Assembly (NCBI RefSeq): GCF_029962835.1
Contig: NC_080574.1
Coordinates: forward strand, 24,030,001-24,094,000
Reading direction: 5' to 3'
DNA length: 64,000 nucleotides
Source: Magnolia sinica
Lineage: Eukaryota > Streptophyta > Magnoliopsida > Magnoliales > Magnoliaceae
This document shows, piece by piece, positions 51,070 to 62,750 of the stretch; the stretch's first letter is position 1; every line of letters begins with the position of its first letter. A program made the position numbers and the translations under genes. The notes under the pieces are model-generated. The model ran no database searches, was not told the DNA's origin, and saw nothing but the letters and a program-made list of their open reading frames with translations.

Positions 51070-51819
51070 TGTTGGGGGAAAAAATATAACAAGTTCTTGA
51101 GTCGGCCTGAGGGTCGGAGGAGTTAGTGAAGCAATGGGTCGGACTCGTTGGACGCCGAGTCCGGATAAAACCCAAAGTCCATAAGAACGCTGGATAGAGA
51201 GATGTAGCTCGGATCGTGAGGCGCCTGGCCCGATTGTAGCCTGAGCGTCCTAAGCCATGAAGCGGAGCCTCTAAGGGAGGAAGTGCACCTCAAGGCTCAA
51301 TTAAAATCCTCACGGAGGAAAGCCTAAGCCGACCTACGATCGGTTGGCCCTAGAGCCACCCGAGCTTTATTCCGACTCAAAGATTGAGTTAGCCAATAAA
51401 TTGGCAGAGATTAGCTGTAAAACTTGTCTCGGCACATGCGTTTTGGAGAGATAAGAATCAGCTGAGATATATCGCTCCATATCTGGAAGTTACCTAGTAA
51501 AACTTTAGATCTCTACTCGAGATTTTTAGGAGATAAGGATAAGATCTCTGAAAATGTAGGAATATCAGGGATTACGGATCCCAGTAAATTGGAATTCACT
51601 CTAATTACGGAAACCCTACGGGGCCCGACACCATTATAAATACAAAGACCTTCATGGTAAAAGATATGCAAAAACTCTCGCCCTAAAACCTTTACTCTAA
51701 TACACAAGTTCTGACTTAAGCATCGGAGGGTCTCCTGGTAAAACCAGGGTCACCTTTCTCCTTTCTCTTGTTGCAGGTCAAAAGATTAAAAAGGTGGCGA
51801 GCTGAAAACAGCATCAACA
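51070..51819 (+). repeat. 3' LTR of the gypsy element
   Basis: Starts TGTTGGGGGAAAAAATA and ends CATCAACA; TATAAATA at 51635-51642. Confidence 0.93.
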
Positions 51820-51883
51820 GGAACTATCATTTGATCAATTGATGGTATGTGTAATTGCATAACGCAAAATAGGTTTGTTGTTA

Positions 51884-52033
51884 CACCCTGATCCATAGCT
51901 CAAGTGGTAGACTAAGTGAAAGATACCTCATTTCAATACTAAGGTCTTGCTATCGATCCCAAGTGGGGGTGGTTAACAGTGAAGTGTGAACTGACAGTGG
52001 GGTGTACTAACAAGCTAAAAAAAATAAAAAAAA
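51884..52033 (+). mobile_element. tRNA-like SINE, copy 1
   Basis: Starts caccctgatccatagctcaagtgg, with a box-A-like tagctcaagtgg. It runs through aggtcttgctatcgatccc and gggggtggttaacagtg to an A-rich tail (52017-52033). It aligns nearly end to end with the reverse complement of 57221-57357. Box B is not clear. No target duplication was recognised for this copy. Confidence 0.7.
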
Positions 52034-52319
52034 TCCATGTCTTTTGAGTTTTAGTCATGCACATGTCCTTGAACGCCTGATCTTTCGACAAGATACTCAT
52101 CCTCAACAGATGACCATTTGCAATCTTTTGTTACTGCAAGTTTGTTTCTCTTTTACTTTCATACGAATATGCTGACACATTAACCAAATCAAATCAATGG
52201 AATTGGTGAACCAACAATAAACCACACATCTACAAATTCCATGCCCAGCTGAAAAGTCACCTCTTCCACTAATTAGTGACGTAAATCGCCTATGTTCCAT
52301 GCTTATAGGAAGTTCCAGT

Positions 52320-52692
52320 AAACCGACATCCACACAATCCATCAGTTTATCCATCTCACCCTCGAAAAATTAGACAGATCCATTACTCAAAGTGGCCACG
52401 TGATCATAGAAAAGTAAGGATGAAAATGCCACCATTGAAACCGTCCTAGACCACATATTATTATTATTATTATTATTATTATCAAAATTCTCTTTTTAAG
52501 TTTATGTAGGTGGAAATTATAACCCTGTAAACAGTTTGGATGTCATTTTCATTTTAACTTCCACCGTTTACTGTGGTGTGGCTCATATCCCTCGCTCTTA
52601 GGCTAGGACATTAGCTGGCAAAACTGATGGACTTCATGTCGGGGGAGCGAATTGCCTATGCATCCGCACAACGGGAAGCTGTACCGGGAGAT
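52320..52692. repeat. Decayed foldback family copy with a TTA microsatellite
   Basis: Contains loop words of the family (ccaccattgaaaccg, tttggatgtcattttc, tactgtggtgtggctca) and (TTA)n at 52457-52482. The ends are worn. Confidence 0.5.
52457..52482. repeat. (TTA)n microsatellite
   Basis: About eight to nine TTA units. Confidence 0.93.
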
Positions 52693-53225
52693 GCGGATTT
52701 CATGGTGTGCTACACACCACTCATCTCAGTGATGTGTTGACGTCACCAAGTTCTATAGACCTATCATAATGCATGTTTTATATATTTGGCAATATCATTT
52801 TAGGTAATGAATTAAAAAATTGAGAAAGAAAGCGGTGGGGACAATGATTCCCCACCATTTAAACCTTCTTAGGCCATGTTTGTTAGTATCTACCATGATA
52901 TTTATTTGACATCCAACGTGTTCATGAGGTCATACAGACCTAGGTAAAGGTAAAAAAATAATTATTAGATTGATCCAAAATTTTTACAGACCTTGAGTAG
53001 TGTTTATTTTTTATTTTTTCTGCTTTAGACATTTAAGTCACATTGTCTTATATGGTTAGGTCCCCTTAGCTTTCCATCTACCTCAATTTTGGGCCTATAA
53101 TCTAAAATGATTATGTAAAATGACTGGACAACATGAATATAATATTTGCATCATAGTGAGGCCCATAGAACTTGCTAATGTCAACACACATGAAGGTCCG
53201 TGGTGTGGGGGGACACCACGAGGTA
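52693..53225. repeat. Foldback family copy
   Basis: Left arm catggtgtgctacacacc...tgttgacgtcaccaag and right arm cttgctaatgtcaacacaca...ggtgtgg face each other, with the family loop between. Boundaries are approximate. Confidence 0.65.
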
Positions 53226-53728
53226 GGGTTTCATGGACCCAAGATGTGCTACAGGATGGTGCTCTTTTGGGCCCACCATGAGTATGTGTTTTATCCATTC
53301 TATTCATCCATTTTTCCATATCATTTAATAGCATAAACACAATAGTGAGTCAGATTCAAGTCTCATGCGGATCACACCACAAGAAACAATAGTGATTGAA
53401 TGCTAACCATATTATAATCATCTTGTGGCCACAAAAGTTTTGGATGAAGCTGATATTTGTGTTTTAATTTCATATAGGTATGTATGACCTAATCAATAAG
53501 TTGGATGGGAAATAAACATTACAATGGGCCTAGGAAGTTTTTAATGGTGGGCATTCAATCACCATAGTCTTCCTGTGACGTGGTTCATTTTTTTTCTAAT
53601 GCCCCAAAATAATATTTAAAAATAAATCGATGGAGTGGACAAAATAAACATCCCATGGTGGGGTTCACACGTAACTGTCCACTAGCCACTTTGCTAGTAG
53701 CACCTCCCGTAGGCAATCACCTGCCGGA
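53226..53728. repeat. Foldback family copy
   Basis: Left arm ttgggcccaccatgagtatgtgttttatcc and right arm acatcccatggtggggttcac are inverted. It abuts its neighbours, making a tandem cluster. Confidence 0.7.
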
Positions 53729-53738
53729 TTCATACTTA

Positions 53739-54263
53739 GGAATCGAATTGCGTGGTGTGCCATACAAGTCATTAAGTTTTGTTAGCCCAATATAATTGCA
53801 TGTTTTATATCCAAATTGTCTGTCCATTTAGCGAAATCGTTCTGTGTGTTTAGCCCATGTCTTGAGTTCAAAAATGAGAAAGATCCAAAATTTGCATCAA
53901 CTATACCACATAAAGCAAATCGAATGTCTACCATTGAAAACTTCTCTGGATTAGAGAAGTTTGGGATTAATTTGATATTTTATTTTCCCTTCATCCAAGC
54001 TTGTGTGAGCTTATGAACAGGTTGGATGGTAACTAAAAAGTATTATGGTGGGCCCTAGGAAGGTTTCAATAGTCAGAATCATTGCCACTACTGCTTTATA
54101 TGACGTGGTCGACTTGATTTTTGGATATGTATCATTTTTTGGTCCAAGCCTTAAAATAGGCTAGCCAAATGGATAAATTGTCTGGATATAACACATAAAT
54201 TATAGTGGAGTGTGACATCAACACACCACGGGTGTTGTGTGGCATACCACGCGATCCTCTTCC
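53739..54263. repeat. Foldback family copy
   Basis: Ends ggaatcgaattgcgtggtgtgc and its inverted partner ending cacgcgatcctcttcc match imperfectly and begin GGAA like the other well-defined copies. No convincing target duplication was seen (5 of 9). Confidence 0.65.
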
Positions 54264-56200
54264 TCCATCTCACGTAAGCATCGTATCGATTTGCATATAC
54301 TTTAATCACTCGCAATGTCCGGAAGCTCACAGTAGGGCATGTTTGTGTGGCTCGGCTTCTTATATATAATAAGCATCGGCCAATCGATAGCACAAGCTTC
54401 GAGTTTTCAGTTTATACAAGATAGATCCACTGGTCAATGATCCCAACCGTTGATGTATGTGCCAAGGAAGAATTTATGCACCAAAAACCTCCCAGATCCA
54501 ATAATCCTAAAAACTTCCTATACCGGCCAATGATTTGTTATGAAAGAAAAAAAAAATCAAATTATTTTATTGGTACAATCTTTCAGAGCAAGAGGCTTTG
54601 GTGGATGATGTTGGTTCTAGAATATAGATATATAATAGAAAATCTAAAAAATAATAATGGAAGAATTTTGAGGGTGGTGTACGCTATTGTTATTGTTTTA
54701 AAGACATTCTTCCCTACAGGAAAATGATTACTGATGCATTTCTCAACAAGTTTGCATCCGTTGAATGGCTTATATCCGGTGCACTTTCGATCAGAGGCAC
54801 ACAAATTCAAAAATACTTGAACTGATATATTTATAAATGAAATGTAGGTAACCGTTAAAGCTTGATATGCATGCAAGCCGTGTAATAAATTCAGCGATTA
54901 AAGACACAAGACACATCATACTATACTGCACCACGCCACAGCCACAACCACACAAGTTGTTCCCGTGATATAATTTTATTTTTGAATACAAAAAATTAGT
55001 AAGGAGTTCTAATAAAAAAAAGTCCTTGTTTTCTTAACAACTTTTCAACGTGGAATAAAATTAAATATAATTAAGAAAACTTAAGACAATTTATTTATTT
55101 ATTTTTTAATCTTCAACTCATTTTTAAAACTCATCTTAACCTAATAAATGAGACATCCAAGGTGGGTCCCACCGTGTCAATGTTTTAGATCATTGAAGCT
55201 TGAACCCACTTGTACAAATTGACAATGGCTCTATAATAATACATCATGTACTATGATGGAAGAAATGGCAGGGCTAATTATGATAATTGATACGTGCTAA
55301 TGTGGCACGTGTATGCAGGACTGGGCCTTTGTCAGGTGGTCCCATGTCTATCTGTTATGGCTTAGAAAAACAGGCCCGTTCGATCATCAGATGGGCCACA
55401 TGGGTCCAGAGAAAATATTAATAATAATAATAATAATAACAATAACAGGCTATATGGGCCGCATGAGTCCGGAAAAAAAAAACAGGCTAGCGTGCGCGAT
55501 TACACGTAGGCATAAGGAGCGTGCCAACTACCAACCGACCGGCACCTACGGTACAACGTGCGTGAGATCTGCTCCATCCATCGGGTGTTTTGCCACATGT
55601 TCACCCTCTAACCCAAAAAATCAGGCAGGTCTAAAACTCATCTGGGCCACACCTTGCGGAAGAGTTGGATGGTAGGCCCAACATTAGTTGAGTGTGTGGC
55701 CACCGTGGTTTATATATGCCGTCCAATTCGTTCATCTGAGACAGATAACCAGTACTAATTGACGTTCCAAAAATAAAGCTGTTCAGAAATTTAGGTGGGC
55801 CCACTAGTTTTAGGCAAGATTTTACGGTTTCCTAAAGTGAGGTCCATTTGGCTTTTGGATCGGTGTAATGTTCGGGCTTTAAGCCAAGCATTATGTAGCT
55901 AACCTGATGGGCGGTGTGGATCCCATTCAGATGAAGTCTTCGCCCAACATAAGCGGTTGGATCGCCCCGGTATGTCCATGCATAGTTAAAGTTATGCAGA
56001 GAAAGAAAAAAGAAAGAAAGAAAGAGACGGATGAGAAAATTGATACGTATCACTGACAAACACGTGCGATCGACTCGATGACCGGACTGGCTTGCCTTGC
56101 AGGTCATGTCAGGCACGCGAAGGTCCCCCCGTAATGACAACAAGGATTTCACACATCGAGTGTACGATTCTGTGTGGCCCACGGACTCGGATTGGGTGCT
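54264..56200. other. Intergenic DNA without a recognised gene
   Basis: Contains an ATA/TAA run at 55416-55440 and a repeat arm with ggtgggcccac words at about 55690-55930. Short frames on both strands show no domain. Confidence 0.45.
55416..55440. repeat. (TAA)n microsatellite
   Basis: About eight units. Confidence 0.9.
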
Positions 56201-56214
56201 ACCCACCAGGGCCT

Positions 56215-56760
56215 ATCTAGAGATCGAGGGTCCTGACAGGACTCTTTGGGGCCCACCGTGACTTTTTTATTTTATCCGCTCTGTCCGTTCATTTTAAAAG
56301 ATTAATTTAAGGCATGAGCCTAGAAATTAGATAGATTAAAGATTCAAGAGGACCACACCACATAAAACACTAGGGATTAAACGCCTACTGTTGAAAACTT
56401 TTTGGCACGGTATTGCCTGCTGACGCTCGCTGCTGGTTGGTGCTCTCTATTATCACGTACGTGTTTTATCCACGCCGTTCACTACTCTTCCAAATGAACC
56501 CAAAAATCAGGTAGATCCAAATCTCAGGTGGACCAAATAAAAATTACAGTGGATCTTAGAAAGTTTTTAATACTGGGCATTTAATCACCACTGTTTTCCT
56601 GTGGTGTGCTGGAGATCTGCATCTGTCCCATTTTTAGACTCATGCTCTAAAATTATTAGGAAATACGGACGGCGTGGATAAAACAAAAACATCATGGTGG
56701 GGCCCACAGAGCACCGACTAACGTCATTAGGCAAAGCTGCGTCCGCCGTCCGGACGGCTG
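56215..56760. repeat. Foldback family copy, rearranged
   Basis: Left arm cttggggcccaccgtgac near 56250 and right arm catggtggggcccacagagcaccgac near 56690-56720. The loop contains a second partial left arm (ttggtgctctctattatcacg) from about 56435, so two copies seem to be nested or recombined. Confidence 0.6.
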
Positions 56761-57186
56761 GCCTCGCACTTGCGACATACATTCTCGCTACTGTCCAGTG
56801 GGCGGTTGGCCTCTTGTTCACGAGGGGATCATCACTAGAAGAGGTAGGAGATGGAAGGTTCCCGAATCTCTGCAGCTCTACCATCACGTACCTGGACCAC
56901 ACAGTCAACCGGGTGGGCCACCACATGAAAGCTCTTCACAATTTTATTTTTTTAAAAAAAAAAATCACAGCAGGCGGATTATTTTACCCGTCAGATTGGT
57001 TTAGAATCGCTCTAATGGGACCCACATGCTGAGAGGTACAGATTATCTTAATCGTCCAGGTTGCATGTACTTTGAATACTGGATACAGGCTGGATGGATG
57101 ATTCAATCTTCACTAAAATTTGATTAACGTGTTTATCCCATCTTCGGCACCTGAACATGGCACAATATAAAAATGTCATGTGGTGA
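56761..57186. other. Intergenic DNA without a recognised gene
   Basis: No domain-bearing frame was seen. Confidence 0.4.
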
Positions 57187-57194
57187 GGCTGTGG

Positions 57195-57357
57195 ACCTTG
57201 TTTTTTTTTTTTTTTTTTTTGTGGGGGGAGGTGTAGTACACACCCATGTCAGTAAACACACTCCATGTTAGCCACCCCCGCTGGGGATGGATACCAAGAC
57301 CTCTAAGTGTTGAAACGAGGTATCTCCACTCAGCAGCTGAGCTATGGATCTGGGTGT
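57195..57357 (-). mobile_element. tRNA-like SINE, copy 2
   Basis: The - strand reads from cacccagatccatagctcag to a poly(A) tail, seen here as about 20 T at 57201-57220. The 8-mer ggctgtgg flanks it at 57187-57194 and 57358-57365, a likely target duplication. It matches copy 1 along the body (aggtcttggtat, gggggtggctaac). Confidence 0.75.
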
Positions 57358-57365
57358 GGCTGTGG

Positions 57366-58598
57366 GCTGTTTGAATTGTAAGTTGCTTAAGATAAGCTAC
57401 TTATATCACAGGTAGCTTATCTTAGTTTTTACTTATTAAGAAGATAAGTATGTTTGACAAACAAGGCTTCTCTTTCATCTCTCTTGGTGCCTTTATTCAA
57501 CCCCATGTGAAAAGTAAAATTTTTTTTAAAAATAACTAAAATGATTAAGTACTTTTAAGTAAAAAATTCACTTATAACTAATCATAAACCAAACTTATTT
57601 ATTTGAAATAAGTCACAAATTTACTATTGTAAGTAGGAAAAGTAATTTATTTGGTGGCATCCATATGGGCCTTATGTGTGTGGCACACATGCAAGATGCA
57701 CTCATATTGAAGACCTCTTCGGTAGATTTTCCTTCAACATTACGTATTTTATTATTAATACAATAGCATATACCCTTATGTATACCTTTAAGGAAATAAA
57801 TCACCGCATGCCACGTGGCCACGATCAATGTACCATTAATGAGGCAACGTACCAAGCATATCTATGAAAGACCCGCTAAGAGAATGGATCTAATAACGGA
57901 TATAGTAATAATATTTTCGATAAAGCTATCTCTCACAGTCTTTTCAAAATGAGAGATCTTCTAAGAAATGTTCAGAGAAACAATAACGCTTGAGAAGGTT
58001 TTGAAAAACATGAGATCAAACCTATGTCTAAGCTAATCTAACTGGTTCAGTCTTATGTTGAGAGAGATAGAGACATCGATTTGGTAAGGTTCACCATTCC
58101 CTGCATTAATTAGAATTAAGAGAATGGGGGAACTATATCCAACCTAGTTAGATAATAGATCGGCACCATGTGTCAAACCTCATCTCACTCTAGGTCATCA
58201 CCTTACATATGTTAAATGCAAATGGTGGTTTGATATCGACCGTCCAACATCTCAAAGTCGACAAGGTAAGTTATCGACAAAGATGTTGATTAGCCGTGGT
58301 CGGTCCAGGTCTAGCGCTTGAGGTTTGTAGATCTTGGTTGGTTTGTCGTCATTAAAGAAACTTTGGTAGTTCCATACCCAATCTTTAGTGGGCCATAGAC
58401 ACCTTCGCGACAGATCGGTTACGAGAAGAAGATTCGATAAGCCAGTGAGTCTGAATCCGATTGTAATTCCTTTTTCCAATCTAAGTTGTCAGTTCTGAAG
58501 CAATCAATGAGATTCATATATACAAAATTACGACTTTAACGCAAAGGATGTAGAAGCAACAAGGAAGCTCGACAAAGGAGTTTCACCACCTCGACGAG
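57366..58598. other. Intergenic DNA without a recognised gene
   Basis: AT-rich. A 75-codon - strand frame (58479-58252) has no recognised domain. Confidence 0.4.
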
Positions 58599-59040
58599 CC
58601 ATAAAAAGAGCACACGAAGAAGAACTCGAGGCCCCACGGCAAACACCTTTATTTACCTTTTATTTATCTTTCCTTATTTTAGCTTAACATAAGTAGTTAT
58701 TGCATAGTGGCTCCTGTTACAGTACCTTTGGGGTAGGAGTAAATATTCTCAACCTGAAGTTGTAAGATCATGTTCAATTTGAGTTCTAATTTAGTTGATG
58801 ATAACAACCTAGTCATAACTTGTTACCCACCTGCATTGATCGTCTATTCTGATAGATGAATCGGGTATTTATCCTAGTTTAGTGTTTGCTTTCATTTATT
58901 TATTTAATTGATTATTATTTTGTCAATTATAATGGATTGTACATTTCAATATCAATAAAGTTGATATTTATTTAGCCTTATTCTATTTATTTGTACATTC
59001 TTATTCATTTAAGAGACATACAAACCTAGAGAATGGTGAA
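58599..59040 (+). repeat. LTR-like sequence, copy 1 (tentative)
   Basis: Contains agccataaaaagagcac (TATA-like), then gaagaagaactcgaggcccc, then ctgttacagtacctttgggg, with AT-rich 3' DNA. A diverged direct copy lies at 60695-61180. Together they could be LTRs of a decayed element about 2.6 kb long. Confidence 0.35.
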
Positions 59041-59825
59041 AGAAAAAGTCCTTAAAATCATAGACTTATGTCTATTATCACAAGGCAAAACAACTTATTT
59101 AGAAAGGCTAACCCTACCCTTTTATAAATTGCTTAAACGGAATGCAAACCAATGGTTGAGAGGATGACTGGATCTAAGTCCAGTCTCCAATTTTTCCATC
59201 TTGACGTGGAAGACACCATCAATTCAATCAAAAGATTTGAATTGAGCATACTTTGGCATGCTCGTGCATCTTACTCTCACACAAATTAATAATCAACCAG
59301 GCCCTCGCTTACACGTGTGGCCTAATTTGAATGGATTGGTAGCAACATATTGGCTTTGATTTCTTCGCGTAGAGTGGAGGACATGGACGGTTCAAATAAT
59401 CGGACCACCGTATCAATCCCCTATGGTGAGGCTAGCTTGACATCGTATAGATTGATTTTTGTTCCATGCATGAAAATGAGGCAATGCACTTAATGCACTG
59501 GGTGGATCTCATGTAGTCCCCTCCCTATGGTGCTCAGCAAGCAATAGGCACACCATTGTATACATTTGCAAGTCAAAGCTATTTACATTGCCTAATGAGA
59601 AGCTATGTTGGCACTCGTGTACTAACAATGAGAGGAAATCATGCTCGCATTATAAAAGAGCCACGAGGGCTTAGTTATTAGCAACACATAGCCCATCAAA
59701 AGTAAGCTACTCGGAACCATTCATACTTTTGCGACTGAAAATGAATATATTATTTGAAAGCCCGACACACGTACAACACATGCAACCTTGTAGCGTGTGT
59801 AAGATGCTTTGAAAGACTTTCCTAT
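59041..59825. other. Spacer between LTR-like repeats, first part
   Basis: No coding signal was seen. A TATAAAAG word occurs near 59652. Confidence 0.35.
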
Positions 59826-60416
59826 AGAGCTGTACACGAATCGAGTTAGCTCGGTTAGCTCACTCAACTTGACTCGAAAAAGCTCGATTCGACTCGGTTC
59901 GAAACTAAGTTCGAGCCGAGTCGAGCTGATTTTTTGAGCTCAAAAAATTTTGAGCTGAGTTCGAGCTCAACTCGACTCGAATCGAACCCCAACTCGAATT
60001 GAACCAGTTTGGTGACTCGATTATTTTGATATTGATGTTGCTGAGCAAGTATTTGATGAAATGACTCAACGAAGTGTTGGTAGGTGCGAGGAAGGTATAG
60101 ATATGAAACAAATACCCCTATATCTTGATTTTTACATTGCCGACTGAGTGTTTGATGAAATACCTGTAAATCGATACTGTTGTTTTATATTCTGTGAGAA
60201 ATCGAAGGTGCACTACATGTGTTTGAGAGAATGCCGCAGAGGCTCGCTCTTGGCTCGAACTCAGCTTGAACTGGCCCGAGCTGCTGATTGAACCGACCTG
60301 AGCTGGTTAATCAGGATTGAGGACCGAGGCGAGCCGAGTTCGAGCTGGGGTCAGCTATTGGCTGAGTCGAGTCGAGTTGCGCCAAGCTTGACTTAGTTCG
60401 ACTTGTGTACACCTCT
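59826..60416. mobile_element. Mutator-like element, copy 3, carrying PPR gene scraps (Pack-MULE)
   Basis: Ends agagctgtacacgaatcgag and cgacttgtgtacacctct are inverted. Perfect 10-bp target duplications, actttcctat, lie at 59816-59825 and 60417-60426. The ctcga-rich arms match copies 1 and 2. The centre (about 60010-60245) is not repeat-like and holds PPR-like coding scraps, so the element has captured host gene DNA. Confidence 0.85.
60028..60242 (+). pseudogene. Captured pentatricopeptide-repeat (PPR) gene fragment
   Basis: PPR proteins are helical-repeat proteins that bind organellar RNA. Three matches to the repeat helix consensus A..VFDEMP occur. They are AEQVFDEMTQRSV at about 60040-60078, IAD*VFDEIPVN at 60136-60171 (same frame, one stop), and ALHVFERMPQR at 60210-60242 (another frame). 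The first two are 33 codons apart, close to one 35-residue repeat. With a stop and a frameshift it is a non-functional scrap. Confidence 0.65.
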
Positions 60417-60426
60417 ACTTTCCTAT

Positions 60427-60694
60427 AGAGAATTCCTCGCAATGCAGTTCAAATATGGCATGACCGTCCTTAAAAAAAAACAAAACGAATCCATAAAAAG
60501 AAAAATTTTCCTAAGACAATTGATATTTTCGCAGAGGCATATAAAGAATGGAGAAATTAACAGAAACTCTATTCAAAATTAAAAGCAAATCGAATCATAA
60601 TGGCATTCTAAAATATATAGTCTAAATCTTTCTAGTACACAGCTGATACGCAATAAAAATTCACTAGGAAATTATAGCATGATCATGTTTCTCG
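60427..60694. other. Spacer between LTR-like repeats, second part
   Basis: AT-rich; no gene was seen. Confidence 0.35.
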
Positions 60695-61180
60695 GAAGGC
60701 TATAAAAGGGGCACTCGAAGAAGAGTTTTGGGCCCTCGCCACAAACAATCAATTTTTCTATAGTGGAATATTGTTTATCTCTTGTTTAACTTCTTATCTT
60801 GGATATTGCACTTTTGTCTAACCACACTGTTGGAAGTCTGAAATTCTTAGTTTAGATTTGTTACTGTCACAGTACACCTTAGGAGTATGTTAAATATCGA
60901 TGACCATTGTCGTCAGATTTCGATCATTGAGTCCTTATTTGGCAAATCATTAGTCACATCTAGCTAACGTCACACCACGATTGTCCCATGATGGTATAGT
61001 ACTTTTCTATAGTTGTATTGCCAGTAGTAAAAGGTATTTATTTGTTTCTCTACTTAATTTATTTTCTTTTTCTATGATTATATTATTCGTACATGCAAAT
61101 AAATAAAATCGATAATTGACTTTGTTTTTAATCTTATTCATTCATTAATAATTCACTAAGAAACCCAATACACTTTCACC
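60695..61180 (+). repeat. LTR-like sequence, copy 2 (tentative)
   Basis: Contains ggctataaaaggggcactcgaagaagag, then ggccctcgccacaaac, then tactgtcacagtacaccttaggag, in the same order as 58599-59040. Divergence is high, so homology is by eye only. Confidence 0.35.
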
Positions 61181-61479
61181 ATTAAAAGATAAAAATCTTT
61201 AACTTGAGGTTAAAAAAAATAAAAAAATCACATTCTAAATAACTCTCTCATTTTTAAATCTCAAGATTGTAACAATTGCTAGGTGAACAAGTCTTTATAG
61301 GCCAGCCAGTTGACATTTGGAGTCACAAGTGTTTAAGTAATTTGAGTCGAGTATAATTATTGCATGCCTGACACTATTTTTAAACACACACACGTTTAGT
61401 TGAATTTGGATGTATTACTGCAACCACACATCATAATTGAACAACAACAAAATTATTGAAGTTCTTTCCCAGTATTTGA

Positions 61480-61980
61480 AGTGGATTGCATATTAAGTAA
61501 ACTCTATGGAGCTCACCATGAATGTATGTGTCTTATTGACATTGTCCATCCATTTTTACATATCATTTTAAGGCATGAGCCTCAAATTGAAATATATCCA
61601 AAGTCAAGTGAACCACACTAACGAAATGATGGAAATAATGATGCCCATCGTTAAAACCTACCAACGCTAACATGATGTTTATTTGTCATCCAACTTGTTC
61701 CTAAGTTCGTATAGATATGAACAAAGGAAAAACACAAATATAAGCTTGATTCAAAACTTCTATAGCCCAAAAGAAGTTTTCAACAGTAGTCATTAAATGC
61801 ATACTATTTTCCTAGGGTATGGTCCACTTGAGCTTTTGAAATGCTTTGATTTTGGGCACACACCATAAAACCATATACTAAAATGGATGGACATGGATAC
61901 AACACATAAATCATGGTGGGCCCCACAAAGTTTGCTCAGCATGCTTAGCTTACTGAGTTACTCAGTAGGCAATCACTTGC
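61480..61980. repeat. Foldback family copy
   Basis: Left arm attaagtaaactctatggagctcaccatg and right arm catggtgggccccacaaagtttgctcagc...tactgagttactcag are inverted. The tactgagt tips match the sub-family at 35506-36650. Confidence 0.7.
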
Positions 61981-62330
61981 CCTAAAATAGGGCTGCCAAT
62001 GGCACCGGACCCGCAGGTACCCCAAGGACCCAACCCAACTTTAATGTGTCCGGGTCCCATCCAGTGAACCGTCAAGAAATCAGGTAAGGTTTGTATCTCA
62101 CCTTTTGGACCCAGCTAAAGATAGGTCTCATCAAGTTCGAGCTGGGTCCATGAATGGTACGACTTAAGTCTGGTGGGGAGGGTCTTGTCAAGCCCAGCTC
62201 GAATACAGCTACTTAGTTTTAGTAGTACTCTTTCATAAATTTAATGTATATTGATAATTTCAGCTCTAAATTGACATTTCCTAAAAAGTATATAAGCAGA
62301 GGAGCCCCTTAACACACCATATACATGTTA
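61981..62330. other. Intergenic DNA without a recognised gene
   Basis: No coding signal was seen. Confidence 0.4.
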
Positions 62331-62334
62331 TTGA

Positions 62335-62690
62335 GGCCTGTTTGGCCGGGCAGATTGGATGGGATTAGAAGGGATTGGAAAGGATTGGAAGATAGGTCCG
62401 GGGATTGGCCAGGTGTGCCAAACAGACACGGGATCCTGATCCCAGGATATAGCAATCCCATGGATCTTAAGACAATCCACTGACATCACCATCATTACCT
62501 TTAAATCCCATCCAATCCACCCTAATCCCTTTAAAATTGCCTGGGACGTGTTTGGTTTGAGGGATTGAAAGGGATTGGAAGGTTTAATCCGGGATTGGCC
62601 GGGCGTGCCAAACAGACCGGATATTGCAATCCCGGGATATAGCAATCCCATGAATCTTGCACCAATCCACTGACGCAGCTATTATTACTT
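62335..62690. repeat. Direct repeat of an approximately 190-bp unit
   Basis: Two units share gggattggcc-gtgccaaacaga, then ggatatagcaatcccatg, then caatccactgac, offset by 190 bp (62401 and 62591). Both start with a tgtttgg-type end. Possibly a duplicated MITE. Confidence 0.7.
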
Positions 62691-62728
62691 GTGTACTATC
62701 TAATCCATCCATCTGGTGGACCCAACCA

Positions 62729-62750
62729 TTTATTATTATTATTATTATTT
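62729..62750. repeat. (TTA)n microsatellite
   Basis: About seven units. Confidence 0.88.

Larger units (their letters stand above)
41667..51819 (+). mobile_element. Ty3/gypsy LTR retrotransposon, Tat-type, with an antisense gene
   Basis: The 10,153-bp element has LTRs of 751 and 750 bp. Flanking 5-mers are GAAAC and GGAAC (4 of 5). The order is LTR, primer site, gag, protease, reverse transcriptase, RNase H, second RNase H, integrase, a 3-kb downstream region with an antisense gene, polypurine tract, LTR. Reverse transcriptase before integrase defines gypsy. The second RNase H and the antisense 3' gene point to the Tat/Retand group. Many stops make it non-autonomous today. Confidence 0.93.

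Noticed and set aside
51884-52033. A genuine tRNA gene
   Set aside because: Only a box-A-like part is tRNA-like; no cloverleaf could be drawn and an A-rich tail follows, so it is a SINE.
58599-61180. Integrated pararetrovirus
   Set aside because: The TATA and gaagaag words alone are not diagnostic and no viral coding domain was seen.
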